Shown here one piece after another: positions 24,876 to 33,639 of a DNA stretch of 55,518 nucleotides. Origin of the DNA: Halobacteriales archaeon QS_4_69_34 (GTDB lineage: Archaea; Halobacteriota; Halobacteria; Halobacteriales; Halococcaceae); the NCBI GenBank assembly GCA_003021045.1, contig PXRN01000015.1, positions 1 to 55,518 on the forward strand, given 5' to 3'. The notes under the pieces are model-generated. The model saw only the letters and a program-made list of their open reading frames with translations. It was not told the origin of the DNA and ran no database searches. The position numbers and the translations under genes are program-made. Position 1 is the stretch's first letter. Every line of letters starts with the position of its first letter.

Positions 24876-25136
24876 TCAGCTCGCGCCGGGCTCGCCGCCG
24901 GTCACGTCGAGATACTCCATGATGCGCGCGGACTCGGCCATCGTGATCCCGTGCTCGTCGTCGACGTAGACGGGGACGGCGCGCTGGCCCGACACCCGCT
25001 TGACCTCGTCGCGCTTCGAGTGTCGGCCCTCGACCCAGACGTTCTCGTAGTCGATCCCGAGCTCGTCGAGTTCGTCGACGACGAGCTCACAGAACGGACA
25101 GCCCTCCAACCGGTAGAGCGTGATGCCCATGCCCAC
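24876..25136 (-). CDS. Glutaredoxin-like / GST N-terminal domain thiol protein
   Basis: An 86-residue thioredoxin-fold protein. The redox motif is CPFC (GCPFCELVVDELDEL) after the first strand; the cis-Pro motif is RAVPVYVDD, followed by a C-terminal helix. Probably a small thiol-disulfide oxidoreductase in the cytoplasm. The start could be the second Met (MGITLYRLEG), two codons later. Confidence 0.9.
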   Translation of the reverse strand: MGMGITLYRLEGCPFCELVVDELDELGIDYENVWVEGRHSKRDEVKRVSGQRAVPVYVDDEHGITMAESARIMEYLDVTGGEPGAS

Positions 25137-25560
25137 CCGAGGAGCCGCGAACAGAAGCGTGTTCCGGTGGTCCGGGTCGAGCGCGAGTCGCGACGATCAC
25201 CACGGCCACGCGGTTTCGGGACGTCCGATCGCTCGGCTTCGGGACGTCCGATCGCTCGGCTTCGGGACGCGTTCGGCCTCACTCGAACAGCCGCGTGAAC
25301 CGGGCGTTCCCTCGTCGGTGTCGGTGACGAGTGGCTCGTCGGCCCCGGACACGGAAGTCGGGGCCGACGTCGGTCATCCGACGGCGATGGCGGCCAGAGC
25401 GGAGAAATAGGTGGTGCACCGGCGTCACGCGTCCATGCCCCTACTCGCGGGGTCGGTACGAAAACCGGTTCTGACAGCGGTCGTGACCGCGTTCTTCGGG
25501 CCCGGTCCCGCGATCGCGCGAGCCGGAGGGTTTTCCACCCGCGACGGTCGAGGGCGAGGT
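25137..25560. other. Intergenic region with tandem repeat
   Basis: Lies between the divergent glutaredoxin and redoxin genes. Apart from the tandem repeat at 25215-25269, nothing is recognised. An open frame running upstream of the redoxin start is not accepted. Confidence 0.4.
25215..25269. repeat. 23-bp tandem repeat, 2.4 copies
   Basis: The unit TTCGGGACGTCCGATCGCTC+GGC occurs exactly at 25215-25237 and 25238-25260, then a partial TTCGGGACG. Probably a slippage product; no function inferred. Confidence 0.7.
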
Positions 25561-26034
25561 ATGCCACCCAGCGAGGGCGATCGCGCGCCCGACTTCGAGG
25601 CGCTCTTGTGCGACAGCGAAACCTTCCGCCCGCGGCGGTTCGACGCGACCCTCGACCCGCGGGGCGGTGTGCTCGTCTTCGACGGCTTCTCCTTCTCGGC
25701 GATCGCCGAGAACTGGTGGAAGCGCTACGAGCGTGCCGGCTGGCACGAGTTCGACGTTCCCGTTCTCGGCGTGAGCCGCGACGGCCCCTACGCTCAGAAC
25801 GCCTTCCTCCGCCACCTCGACAGCCCGTTCCGGCTGTTCGCCGATCACGACGCCGCCGCGGCCGGGGCCTACGACCTCCTCGTCGAACGCGAGGGGATGG
25901 GCGGCACCCGAACCGCCCGCCGCGCGGTCTTCGTCCTCGACGGCGACCGCCGCGTGCAGTACGCGTGGGTGGCCGGCGACTGGATCTCGCCCGTGCCCCG
26001 CGAGGACGTCGAGAGCGCCGTCGAGAAGCTGTGA
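25561..26034 (+). CDS. Redoxin-domain protein lacking the peroxidatic cysteine
   Basis: A 157-residue AhpC/TSA-type fold (GDRAPDFEALLCDSETF at the start, VLVFDGFSFSAIAENW in place of the active-site loop, VLGVSRDGPYAQNAFLRHL, then FVLDGDRRVQYAWVAGDW). Where peroxiredoxins have a Thr-x-x-Cys, this protein has Ser/Ala and no Cys. It therefore probably lacks ordinary peroxidase chemistry and may be a binding protein or use a different mechanism. The ATG at 25561 places the conserved N-terminus correctly. Confidence 0.8.
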   Translation: MPPSEGDRAPDFEALLCDSETFRPRRFDATLDPRGGVLVFDGFSFSAIAENWWKRYERAGWHEFDVPVLGVSRDGPYAQNAFLRHLDSPFRLFADHDAAAAGAYDLLVEREGMGGTRTARRAVFVLDGDRRVQYAWVAGDWISPVPREDVESAVEKL

Positions 26035-26400
26035 CGGTCGGCGCGGCCGCTCGTGCGAGGGCTGATAGAGCGAGGCCGGCGGTGCGGTCGCGGTGCAGTG
26101 GCCCGAGCGGAGCGATCGGCCGAGGAGGCGTGTGTGCTGTACGGTCGCGGTGGCGGTGACGGGCGTGGTTCTCGTGTGTACCGGCGCTCGCGGTCCGCGA
26201 CACGTCGCTCCGCTCAACGCTCCCGGGTCCGTTTTCAATTACTCCGTTCGGCACTCACGGCTCGCGTCGTCGGCCGGCCGACACTCGCGGTCGTAGCGGT
26301 CACAGCTCCGCGGCGGAGCACGGCCTCACAGCGGATCACACCCCACGGTGGTCCGCCGTCGCCCGTCAGGTCCCGGCTGGACGCAGTCGAGTCCGACGAT
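26035..26400. other. Intergenic region carrying one arm of an inverted repeat pair
   Basis: No gene is accepted. It contains the repeat at 26161-26216, whose inverted partner is at 27748-27802 on the other side of the oxidase gene. Confidence 0.45.
26161..26216 (+). repeat. 56-bp repeat, left copy of inverted pair
   Basis: GGGCGTGGTTCTCGTGTGTA and the bases that follow, through GCTCGCGGTCCGCGACACGT and CGCTCCGCTC, match the complement of 27748-27802 at roughly 85-90 per cent. The pair flanks the alpha-hydroxy-acid oxidase gene. Confidence 0.65.
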
Positions 26401-27591
26401 CTACAGTTCGGCCGTGTGGACGAGCGCCGAGCGATCCACCTCGGCGATCGAAGCGTGGCCGGCGAGTCCGAGCGTCACGTCGAGGTCCGCCAGCAGATTG
26501 GAGAGCACCGCGTCGACGCCGTCCTCGCCGTCGATGGCGAGCCCGTAGGCGTAGGGCCGCCCGTAGAGGACCACCTCGGCCCCGAGCGCGATCGCCTTCA
26601 GGGCGTCGGCCCCACCCCGGATGCCGCTGTCGAAGAGAACGGGTAGCCGGCCGTCCACGGCGTCGACGACGCCCGGAAGCGCCTCCAGAGCGCCGATCGA
26701 GCCGTCGACCTGCCGGCCGCCGTGGTTCGAGACGACGATCCCGTCGGCGCCGGCCTCGATCGCGGCCTCGGCGTCTGCGGGGTGGAGGATCCCCTTGAGC
26801 ACGACCGGGAGGTCGGTCCACTCCCGCAGCGTCGCTACGTCCGCGAAGGTGTGGGAGGCGTCGCCGAAGACGTCGACGAACTCCATCGCGGCCGCGCCGG
26901 GGTTCTCCTCGGGCGGCTGATCGAGACGCTCCCGGAAGGCCGGATCGGAGACGTAGTTCGCCAGCCCCTCGCCGTCGAGGTACGGCGAGTACCCCTCACG
27001 AAGCTCGCGCTCGCGCCAGCCCGTCACCGGCGTGTCGACGGTGAGCACGATCGCGTCGTAGCCCGCCGCCTCCGCGCGCTCGACGAAGCTGCGCGCGATC
27101 GCATCGTCCGACCCCCAGTAGAGCTGGAACCATTTGGGAACGTCGCCGAGCGCCTCGCCGACGTCCTCGATCGACCGTGAGGAAACCGAACTCAAAGTCA
27201 TGGGGACGTTCTGCTCGGCCGCGGCCCGCGCGGTGGCGAGCTCGCCGTCCGCGTCGAGCAGGGACTGACAGCCGATCGGCGCGAGGGCGACGGGGGCGGC
27301 GAACTCTCGACCGAACAGCTCGACCGAGAGGTCCCGCGTCGAGACGTCCCGGCACATCCGGGGGACGATCCGCCAGCGGTCGAACGCCCGCTCGTTGGCG
27401 TCCATCGTACGCTCCGCGCCCGCGCCGCCGGGCACGTAGGCCCGCGCCTCGGGGCTCATCGCCTCGTGGGCCCGTGCGGCGAGCTCATCGAAGGAAACGG
27501 GGAGCTCGGGGGGCTCGTCGGCGAGCGTCCCGCTGGCGAAGATCTCCTTGATCCGGTCGCGTCCGTCGGGTGCAGAACCGTCGTCGAACAT
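26401..27591 (-). CDS. FMN-dependent alpha-hydroxy-acid oxidase/dehydrogenase
   Basis: A 396-residue FMN enzyme of the lactate/glycolate oxidase family that oxidises a 2-hydroxy acid. Evidence: APIGCQSLLDADGE and TLSSVSSRSIEDV (flavin site), KWFQLYWGSDDAI, VLTVDTPVTGWRERELREGY, VVLKGILHPADAEAAIEAGA with the flavin Lys, the catalytic His in VSNHGGRQVDG, and DSGIRGGADALKAIALGAEVVLYGRP. The ATG at 27591 starts just before the expected N-terminus. It is alone on the minus strand, enclosed by an inverted repeat pair. Confidence 0.92.
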   Translation of the reverse strand: MFDDGSAPDGRDRIKEIFASGTLADEPPELPVSFDELAARAHEAMSPEARAYVPGGAGAERTMDANERAFDRWRIVPRMCRDVSTRDLSVELFGREFAAPVALAPIGCQSLLDADGELATARAAAEQNVPMTLSSVSSRSIEDVGEALGDVPKWFQLYWGSDDAIARSFVERAEAAGYDAIVLTVDTPVTGWRERELREGYSPYLDGEGLANYVSDPAFRERLDQPPEENPGAAAMEFVDVFGDASHTFADVATLREWTDLPVVLKGILHPADAEAAIEAGADGIVVSNHGGRQVDGSIGALEALPGVVDAVDGRLPVLFDSGIRGGADALKAIALGAEVVLYGRPYAYGLAIDGEDGVDAVLSNLLADLDVTLGLAGHASIAEVDRSALVHTAEL

Positions 27592-28011
27592 ACTCGCGTG
27601 AGTGAGGGTGGCACAATGAGCGTTCCGGACGAACTGACGACGGGAGGCGAGGAAACCGTCCGAACTCGAACCGGAAGCCCGGCCGACCGCCGTGTCCACC
27701 GCGACCGCGCGCCGAGTGGAGCAAATGCAGCGACGAGCGCGAGTGCCGAGCGGAGCGACGTGTCGCGGACCGCGAGCACCGACATACACGGGAACCACGC
27801 CCGCCACCGAGCGCGCGAATCGGCTGGGGAGGGTGTGGTTGCGGTGGGGAAGACAGCGGGACGATGTGGACGGCGGCGGTGCAGGGTCCTGTGTGCCCGG
27901 TGGTTCACGATTCCAGTCGAAGTCCGTGACCCGGAGTCGGAACACGGCGTTCGGTGGCCGACGTTCCGCGCTTCGCAACCACTAAACGCAGCTCGGGCGT
28001 AGCACCGATAG
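27592..28011. other. Divergent intergenic region before rfcL
   Basis: No gene is accepted. It holds the inverted repeat copy at 27748-27802 and, near 27980, a TATA-like CACTAAACG about 28 bases before the rfcL ATG. Confidence 0.4.
27748..27802 (-). repeat. 55-bp repeat, right copy of inverted pair
   Basis: The minus-strand reading (GGGCGTGGTTCCCGTGTATG, then GCTCGCGGTCCGCGACACGT and CGCTCCGCTC) matches 26161-26216. Confidence 0.65.
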
Positions 28012-29520
28012 ATGGACTGGACGGAGAAGTACCGCCCGTCGACGCTCTCGGCGGTGCGGGGCAACGACAAGGCCCGCGACGCGCTCCGGGAGTGGGCCGA
28101 CACGTGGGACTCCCACCGCGAGGCCGTCGTCCTCCACGGCTCGCCGGGTGTCGGCAAGACCTCCGCGGCCCACGCGCTCGCCGCGGACGTGGGCTGGCCG
28201 ACTATCGAGCTCAACGCCTCCGACCAGCGCACCAAGAGCGTGATCGAGCGCGTCGCCGGCGAGGCCGCCAAGTCGGGCACGCTCACCGGGGGGAGCGCGG
28301 GCCGCCGGCTCGTGATCCTGGACGAGGCGGACAACCTCCACGGCAACGTCGACCGCGGCGGGGCGGGCGCGATCACGTCGCTGGTGAAGGACGCGGGCCA
28401 GCCGATGGTCCTGATCGCCAACGAGTTCTACGAGCTCTCGAACGCGCTTCGAAAGGCCTGCGAGACGGTCGAGTTCCGCGACGTGGGCGCGCGTTCGATC
28501 CTGCCCGTGCTCCGGGACATCTGTCGCCAAGAGGGCGTCGAGTACGAGGACGAGGCACTGGAGGCCATCGCCGAGGCCGACAGCGGCGACCTCCGCGGGG
28601 CGATCAACGACCTCCAGGCGCTCGCCGAGCGCACCGAGCGACTCACCGCCGGGGCCGTCGTCACGGGCGAGCGCGACCGCACGACGGGGATCTTCGACTT
28701 CCTCGACGCGCTCATCAAGGAGGAAGACGCCGAAGGGGCGCTCCGGGCCTCCTACGCGGTCGACGAGACGCCCGACGACCTGATCGACTGGATCGACGAG
28801 AACGTCCCCAAGGATTTCCGGGGTACGGAGCTCGCGGACGCCTACGGCCACCTCGCGAACGCCGACCGCTGGCTCGGGCGCGTGCGCGCGACCCAGAACT
28901 ACGCCTACTGGCGCTACGCGGCCGACGCCATGACCGCGGGCGTCGCGGCCGCCAGACGGGAGGAGAAGGGCGGATGGACCCGGTACGGCCCGCCGAGCTA
29001 CTGGTCGAAGCTCGGCCGCTCGCGGGCCACGCGGGACAAACGGGACTACGTCGCCCGCCAGGTCGCCGAAGCGGGAGGGACGAGCATGGCGACCGCCCGT
29101 CACGAGGTGCTGCCGTTCCTGCGCACGATGACCCACCACTGTAAAAATCGCGAGCTCACCGTGGCGATGGCCGCGCGCTACGATCTCGACGCCGAGCACG
29201 TCGCGTTCGTCACCGGCAGCGGCGAGGACACGAACAAGGTCCAATCGATCGTCGCGGACGCCGAGCGGCTCCGCAAGGAGACGGCCGTCGAGAGGTCGGG
29301 AGATGCGTTCGCGGGCACGACGACCGAGGAGGGAGCGAACAGTGTGACCGGCGAAGACGCAACCGACGGGGAGCGCGACGACACCGCGAGCGACGGTTCG
29401 GGAGACGACGCCGACGATGGGGCCGACGACGCTGACGGGGCCGTCACCGACGACTCGAACGCGGAGGAACGCGACGACGCGACGGGGGACTCACAGTCGG
29501 GACTGGCCGACTTCTCTTGA
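28012..29520 (+). CDS. rfcL: Replication factor C large subunit
   Basis: A 502-residue AAA+ clamp-loader subunit that opens PCNA and loads it on DNA. N-terminus WTEKYRPSTLSAVRGND; Walker A GSPGVGKTSAAHALA (about residues 43-57); Walker B RLVILDEADNLHG; LNASDQRT. The C-terminal collar domain covers about 230-430. A long acidic Asp/Thr tail (about 440-490) ends in QSGLADFS, a plausible PIP box for PCNA binding. The small subunit is not nearby. Confidence 0.96.
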   Translation: MDWTEKYRPSTLSAVRGNDKARDALREWADTWDSHREAVVLHGSPGVGKTSAAHALAADVGWPTIELNASDQRTKSVIERVAGEAAKSGTLTGGSAGRRLVILDEADNLHGNVDRGGAGAITSLVKDAGQPMVLIANEFYELSNALRKACETVEFRDVGARSILPVLRDICRQEGVEYEDEALEAIAEADSGDLRGAINDLQALAERTERLTAGAVVTGERDRTTGIFDFLDALIKEEDAEGALRASYAVDETPDDLIDWIDENVPKDFRGTELADAYGHLANADRWLGRVRATQNYAYWRYAADAMTAGVAAARREEKGGWTRYGPPSYWSKLGRSRATRDKRDYVARQVAEAGGTSMATARHEVLPFLRTMTHHCKNRELTVAMAARYDLDAEHVAFVTGSGEDTNKVQSIVADAERLRKETAVERSGDAFAGTTTEEGANSVTGEDATDGERDDTASDGSGDDADDGADDADGAVTDDSNAEERDDATGDSQSGLADFS

Positions 29521-29723
29521 GCGGTTGCCGGTCGTGGAAGGTCTATCGCCGGCTGGGCCGAAAACCGGTACAGTCGACCCCGGACGAGGAGCGTGGGGAA
29601 ACGCCCGGAGAGCGCGTATCACGTCCGTGTTACGGTCGGATCGGCGGACGCTAATCACGGTGCCGTCCGAGCTCGAAGTGTACGCCGATCGTCCGGAGGG
29701 AGACACCGACACGGCGAGGTCGC

Positions 29724-30731
29724 TCAAGAGCCCTGCCGGCCCGCGACCTGCCCGAGCCCGGGGATGGCGACGCGGCGTTCGAGGCGGGCGAGCAGCTTCG
29801 AGGCCGACAGCACGAGCCCGAGATAGAGCAGTGCGGCCAGCGCGTACATCGCGGTGTACTCGAAGTTGTCGGCGGCGATGGTGTCGGCGCGGTCGAACAG
29901 CTCGGGTACGGTGATGAAGGCGGCCAGCGAGGAGTACTTGATCAGGTAGACCAGTTCGTTCGACCAGCCGGGGATCGCATAGCGCAGTCCCTGGGGGAGG
30001 ACGACGTACCGTATCCCGTCGAGCTTCGAGAGGCCGATCGCCCGCGCGGCGGTCAGCTGCCCGGCCGCGACGCTCTCGAGTGCCGCGCGGATGTACTCGG
30101 CCTGGTAGGCCGCACTGTTGATCGTGAAGCCGACGATCGCCACCCAGACCGCCTGCCCCGGCACGATCCCGGTCCCCACGGCGGGGAGTTCGCGGATCCA
30201 CGCCGAGAGGCTCAGCCCGTAGTAGAGCACGAACAGCTGGGCGAGCAGCGGCGTCCCGCGGATCAGTTCGGCGTAGGCGAGCGAGAGCCACGCCGACCGG
30301 GTGCCGTAGACACGGGCGACGCTGAGCGGCACCGCGACGAGGAATCCGAGAACGATGCTCACGGCGGTGAGGACCACGGTGAGCCACGCGCCCCGTGCGA
30401 GCGCGGGCAGGAACTCGACGCCGAACGCGGCGAAGCCGGCGAGCCCGGCCAGCACGTCGATCGGCCAGCCGAGCACGCCGAGCGACGCGGCCAGCCCGTC
30501 TAGAACCGCGGCGGCGCTCTCGAAGGGCTCCGCGGCCAGGAGTGGCTCGCCACGGCCGACCAGCACGCCGCCCAGCCAGTCGTTGAGCCACCGAACGACC
30601 AGCCAGCCCCAGAACAGCAGCCCGGCCGCGAGCGCGAGCGCGCTCCGCACGTCCGTTCCCCGCGGAAGCGTGCGCTGACGAGCCGCGTCCGCGGTGCCGT
30701 CCGAAGCGCCGTCGGCGGTGGCGTCGCTCAC
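29724..30731 (-). CDS. Polar amino-acid ABC transporter permease (second)
   Basis: A 335-residue inner-membrane permease of the HisM/HisQ family. After an N-terminal extension with one hydrophobic segment, the core begins at ALARGAWLTVVLTAVSIVLG. The EAA loop that docks on the ATPase is AARAIGLSKLDGIRYVVLPQGLR. The C-terminus is SASKLLARLERRVAIPG. Its ATG overlaps the ATPase stop by 4 bases. Last gene of the four-gene transporter operon. Confidence 0.93.
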   Translation of the reverse strand: MSDATADGASDGTADAARQRTLPRGTDVRSALALAAGLLFWGWLVVRWLNDWLGGVLVGRGEPLLAAEPFESAAAVLDGLAASLGVLGWPIDVLAGLAGFAAFGVEFLPALARGAWLTVVLTAVSIVLGFLVAVPLSVARVYGTRSAWLSLAYAELIRGTPLLAQLFVLYYGLSLSAWIRELPAVGTGIVPGQAVWVAIVGFTINSAAYQAEYIRAALESVAAGQLTAARAIGLSKLDGIRYVVLPQGLRYAIPGWSNELVYLIKYSSLAAFITVPELFDRADTIAADNFEYTAMYALAALLYLGLVLSASKLLARLERRVAIPGLGQVAGRQGS

Positions 30732-31582
30732 GGTCCGCCGGCCCCGTCAGCCCCGCTCGTTCCGCCGGCCCGGTCGCTCGCGGGCCCGGACTCCCCGCCG
30801 GCGTCCGGGCGACCGTCGGCCTCCACACTCCTGTCGGCCGACCCGCCGTGGAGGTCGGTGAGCCGGCCGAGGAACGCCGCGGTGCGCTCGTGTTCGGGGC
30901 GCTCGAACAGCCGCTCGGGCGGGCCGCGCTCGACGATCCGCCCGTCTTCGAGGAAGCTCAGCGTGTCGGCGGCCGACCGGGCGAAGCCCATCTCGTGGGT
31001 GACGACCAGCATCGTCATGCCCTCGGCGACGAGGTCGCGCATCACCCCGAGCACCTCGCCGATGAGTTCGGGATCGAGCGCGCTGGTCGGCTCGTCGAAC
31101 AGCATGAGCTTCGGGTCCATCGCCAACGCGCGGGCGATGCCGACGCGCTGCTGTTGCCCACCGGAGAGCTCCGCCGGATAGGAGTCGGCCTGGGCGCCCA
31201 GCCCGACCCGTTCGAGGTGGGCGTCGGCTTTCTCGCGCGCCGCCGCGGCGTCCATGCCGAGCACCCGCCGGAGGCCGAGCGTCACGTTCTTTCTGGCGGT
31301 GAGGTGGGCGAAGAGGTTGAAGCCCTGAAACACCATGCCGACCTGCCGGCGGAGCGCGTCGACGTCGGTGTCGGGCGCGGTGACGCAGGCGTCGTCGAGG
31401 TAGACCTCGCCCGCGTCGACCTCGGTGAGCCGGTTGACACAGCGCAGCAGCGTCGACTTCCCGCTACCGCTCGGGCCGACGACGACCTCGACATCGCCCC
31501 GGTCCATCCCGAAGGTCACGTCCCGGAGGACGCGCTCGTTCCCGTAGCTCTTCGAGACGCCCTCGACGCGGAGCAGGCTCAC
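30728..31582 (-). CDS. Polar amino-acid ABC transporter ATP-binding protein
   Basis: A 284-residue ATPase of the HisP/GlnQ type. Walker A GPSGSGKSTLLRCVN (about 36-50), Q-loop VFQGFNLFAHLT, signature LSGGQQQRVGIARAL, Walker B LMLFDEPTSALDPEL and switch His VVTHEMGFA. About 45 Gly/Ser/Asp residues follow the conserved domain. It overlaps both flanking permease genes by 4 bases. Confidence 0.95.
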   Translation of the reverse strand: MSLLRVEGVSKSYGNERVLRDVTFGMDRGDVEVVVGPSGSGKSTLLRCVNRLTEVDAGEVYLDDACVTAPDTDVDALRRQVGMVFQGFNLFAHLTARKNVTLGLRRVLGMDAAAAREKADAHLERVGLGAQADSYPAELSGGQQQRVGIARALAMDPKLMLFDEPTSALDPELIGEVLGVMRDLVAEGMTMLVVTHEMGFARSAADTLSFLEDGRIVERGPPERLFERPEHERTAAFLGRLTDLHGGSADRSVEADGRPDAGGESGPASDRAGGTSGADGAGGP

Positions 31583-32358
31583 ACCGACTCACCCGACGGG
31601 ATCGCGTACCGGCGGTCGAGGCGGTCGAGCGCGCGGTTGGTCGCGAACGTGAGGACGAAATAGACCGCGCTGGCGAAGAGGATGATCTCGAGGACCGCGG
31701 TCGTCTCTTGGACGAACAGGTCGAAGCTCCGAGTGAGTAGCTCCGCGAGCCCGATGGCGAAGGCCACGCTGGTGTCTTTCAGCACGATGGTGAACTCGTT
31801 CTGGAAGCCGGGCACGCTCCGCCGGAGCGCCTGCGGGACGATCACGTGGACGACGGCCCGCAAGCGCGACAGCCCGATCGAGCGGGCGGCCTCGAGCTGG
31901 CCCTCGTCGACGCTCTGGATCGCCCCGCGAAAGAGCTGGGACTGGTAGGCAGCGCTGCGAAGCCCCAGTCCGAGGGTCGCGGCGAGGAAGGCGCTGCCGA
32001 TCGGGGTCCCGAAAAAGGCAAAGAGGAGGATGACGACGATCGGCGTCCCCCGGAGGACCACGCCGACGGTACGCACGAGACCGCCGGTGTACCGGCCGCC
32101 GTACACCTCGATCGCCCCGGCCGGAAAACCGGCGAGAAAACCCAGCAGGATGCTAGTGGCCGTGAGTGCGACGGTCAGCGCCGCGCCGCCGAGCAGGTAG
32201 CCCGCGTTCTCGAAGACGAACGCCCAGTCGCCCGCCTGGAGCGGGAGCGCCCCCCCGGGAGGGGCGATCCGAAGCGAAGCCTGAAGGGGCGGGAACGCGG
32301 GAAGCGAGCCGGGAGCGGAGAGCGAGATCGAGGCGGGAGGCGGGGCGGGCGTGGTCAT
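31579..32358 (-). CDS. Polar amino-acid ABC transporter permease (first)
   Basis: A 259-residue permease of the HisM family with five to six helices (AGYLLGGAALTVALTATSIL start of core; EAA loop EAARSIGLSRLRAVVHVIVPQAL; C-terminus LDRLDRRYAIPSGESV). It pairs with the other permease around one ATPase. Located 9 bases after the binding-protein gene. Confidence 0.93.
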   Translation of the reverse strand: MTTPAPPPASISLSAPGSLPAFPPLQASLRIAPPGGALPLQAGDWAFVFENAGYLLGGAALTVALTATSILLGFLAGFPAGAIEVYGGRYTGGLVRTVGVVLRGTPIVVILLFAFFGTPIGSAFLAATLGLGLRSAAYQSQLFRGAIQSVDEGQLEAARSIGLSRLRAVVHVIVPQALRRSVPGFQNEFTIVLKDTSVAFAIGLAELLTRSFDLFVQETTAVLEIILFASAVYFVLTFATNRALDRLDRRYAIPSGESV

Positions 32359-32367
32359 ACCGGCCGG

Positions 32368-33191
32368 CTACCCGTCCTGCTCGAACCACTTCTTCGTGAG
32401 GTCCTCGTAGGTGCCGGCCTCGCGGACGGCTTCGAGGCCGCTGTCGAGCGCGCTCTGGAGGTCGCTCGCGCCGTCCCGGATCCCGAAGCCGTACTCCTCG
32501 CCGGTCTCGTAGGTGAACGCGACGTCCACCTGCCGGTCGCTCGCAAACGTCGCGGCGACGGGCTCGTCGATGACGATCGCGTCGATGTTGCCGTTCACGA
32601 GATCCTCGACGGCGAGGACGTAGTTGCCATAGGAATTGTAGTTCGACTCGGCGAGCTCGCTCCGGTTGATCAGCTGGTCCTGAACGACGCCCTCGCCGGT
32701 CGTGCCGGTCTGGGCGCCGACGACCTGTCCTGAGAGGTCGGCCAACGAAGATGGCGAGAACTCGCCGCCCTCGCGGACGAGCACCGACTGGTTCGCGCTG
32801 TAGTAGGGGTCGGTGAAGTCGATCGTCTCGTCGCGCTCGTCGTTGATCGTCATCGCCGCCGCGATGGTGTCGATCTTCTCGCTGGTGAGCGCCGGGATGA
32901 GCGAGGAGAACTCGAACTCCTGCCAGCCCGAGAGCGTGTAGCCCTCGGCCTGCTCGATCACAGCCTCCAGCAAGTCGACGTCGAACCCGACGAGCTCGCC
33001 GCCTTCCTTCATCTCGAAGGGCCGGAACCCGGGTGCGGTCCCGGCGACGATCGCGGTGTCGCTACCGCCGTCCTCGCCGTCGGCCGTCGCCGTGCCGGCG
33101 GCCGTGGTCGCCGCTCCGCCCGCCGTTTCGCCGTCGGTTCCCCCCGCCCCGCCGGCTCCGCGCCGGTCTTCAGGTACGTGCGCCTGTGCAT
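32368..33191 (-). CDS. Amino-acid ABC transporter substrate-binding protein, frame-broken signal peptide
   Basis: The body (about 255 residues: APGFRPFEMKEGGELVGFDV, LTSEKIDTIAAAMTINDERD, TDPYYSANQSVLV, VGAQTGTTGE, to LTKKWFEQDG) is a family 3 solute-binding protein. The expected start, MHRRTYLKTGA at 33191, has a TATA-like GTTATG about 27 bases upstream, but lies in another frame. The shift occurs within about 30 bases after it. Even when joined, the usual hydrophobic core and lipobox Cys are missing (GAGGAGGTDG). A deletion of 3n+1 bases in the signal region is inferred. The protein may not be exported or anchored. Confidence 0.75.
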
Positions 33192-33370
33192 GGTCGTTCC
33201 GTGGCACGGGGCGGCATAACTCCATCGGTGGGGCGAACGGATCGGCCGCCATAGAGAGGGGCGGCGGAGGGGCCCACTGCGGCGTGCCGCCGAACCGAGC
33301 GATTGAGGCGTCCGGCGCTCCTCGGAGGAGTTGTGACGCGCCGAAACGGGCCGAAGACGGGGGACAGCCG

Positions 33371-33571
33371 GTGACGCTCTCCGAGCGCACGAAGCTCGCA
33401 ACCACTCTCGCCGTCGGCGTCGTCGTGCCCGGCGTCGCGGACTACGCCCTCTCGGCGGCCGGGTACGAGCGGCTCGGACTGGCCGTCTGGGCCGTCGGCT
33501 ACCTGACGATGGCGCTCGTCGTCTGGTGGGTCTGGGTCCGGCCGCTCGACCTCACCGGCCCGTCCGGGTAG
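33371..33571 (+). CDS. 66-residue two-helix membrane protein
   Basis: Starts at GTG (VTLSERTKLATTLAVGVVVP). Two hydrophobic segments (LATTLAVGVVVPGVADYAL and LAVWAVGYLTMALVVWWVWV) with a short loop. No family recognised. The frame extends upstream, but that part is antisense to the binding protein and low-complexity, so the GTG is preferred. Confidence 0.6.
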   Translation: MTLSERTKLATTLAVGVVVPGVADYALSAAGYERLGLAVWAVGYLTMALVVWWVWVRPLDLTGPSG

Positions 33572-33639
33572 CCGTCAGAAAGGTCGCTCCGAGGACGAGG
33601 TCCGTACGGGCCGGGCGAGGAAGACGAGAGACGGAGTCG

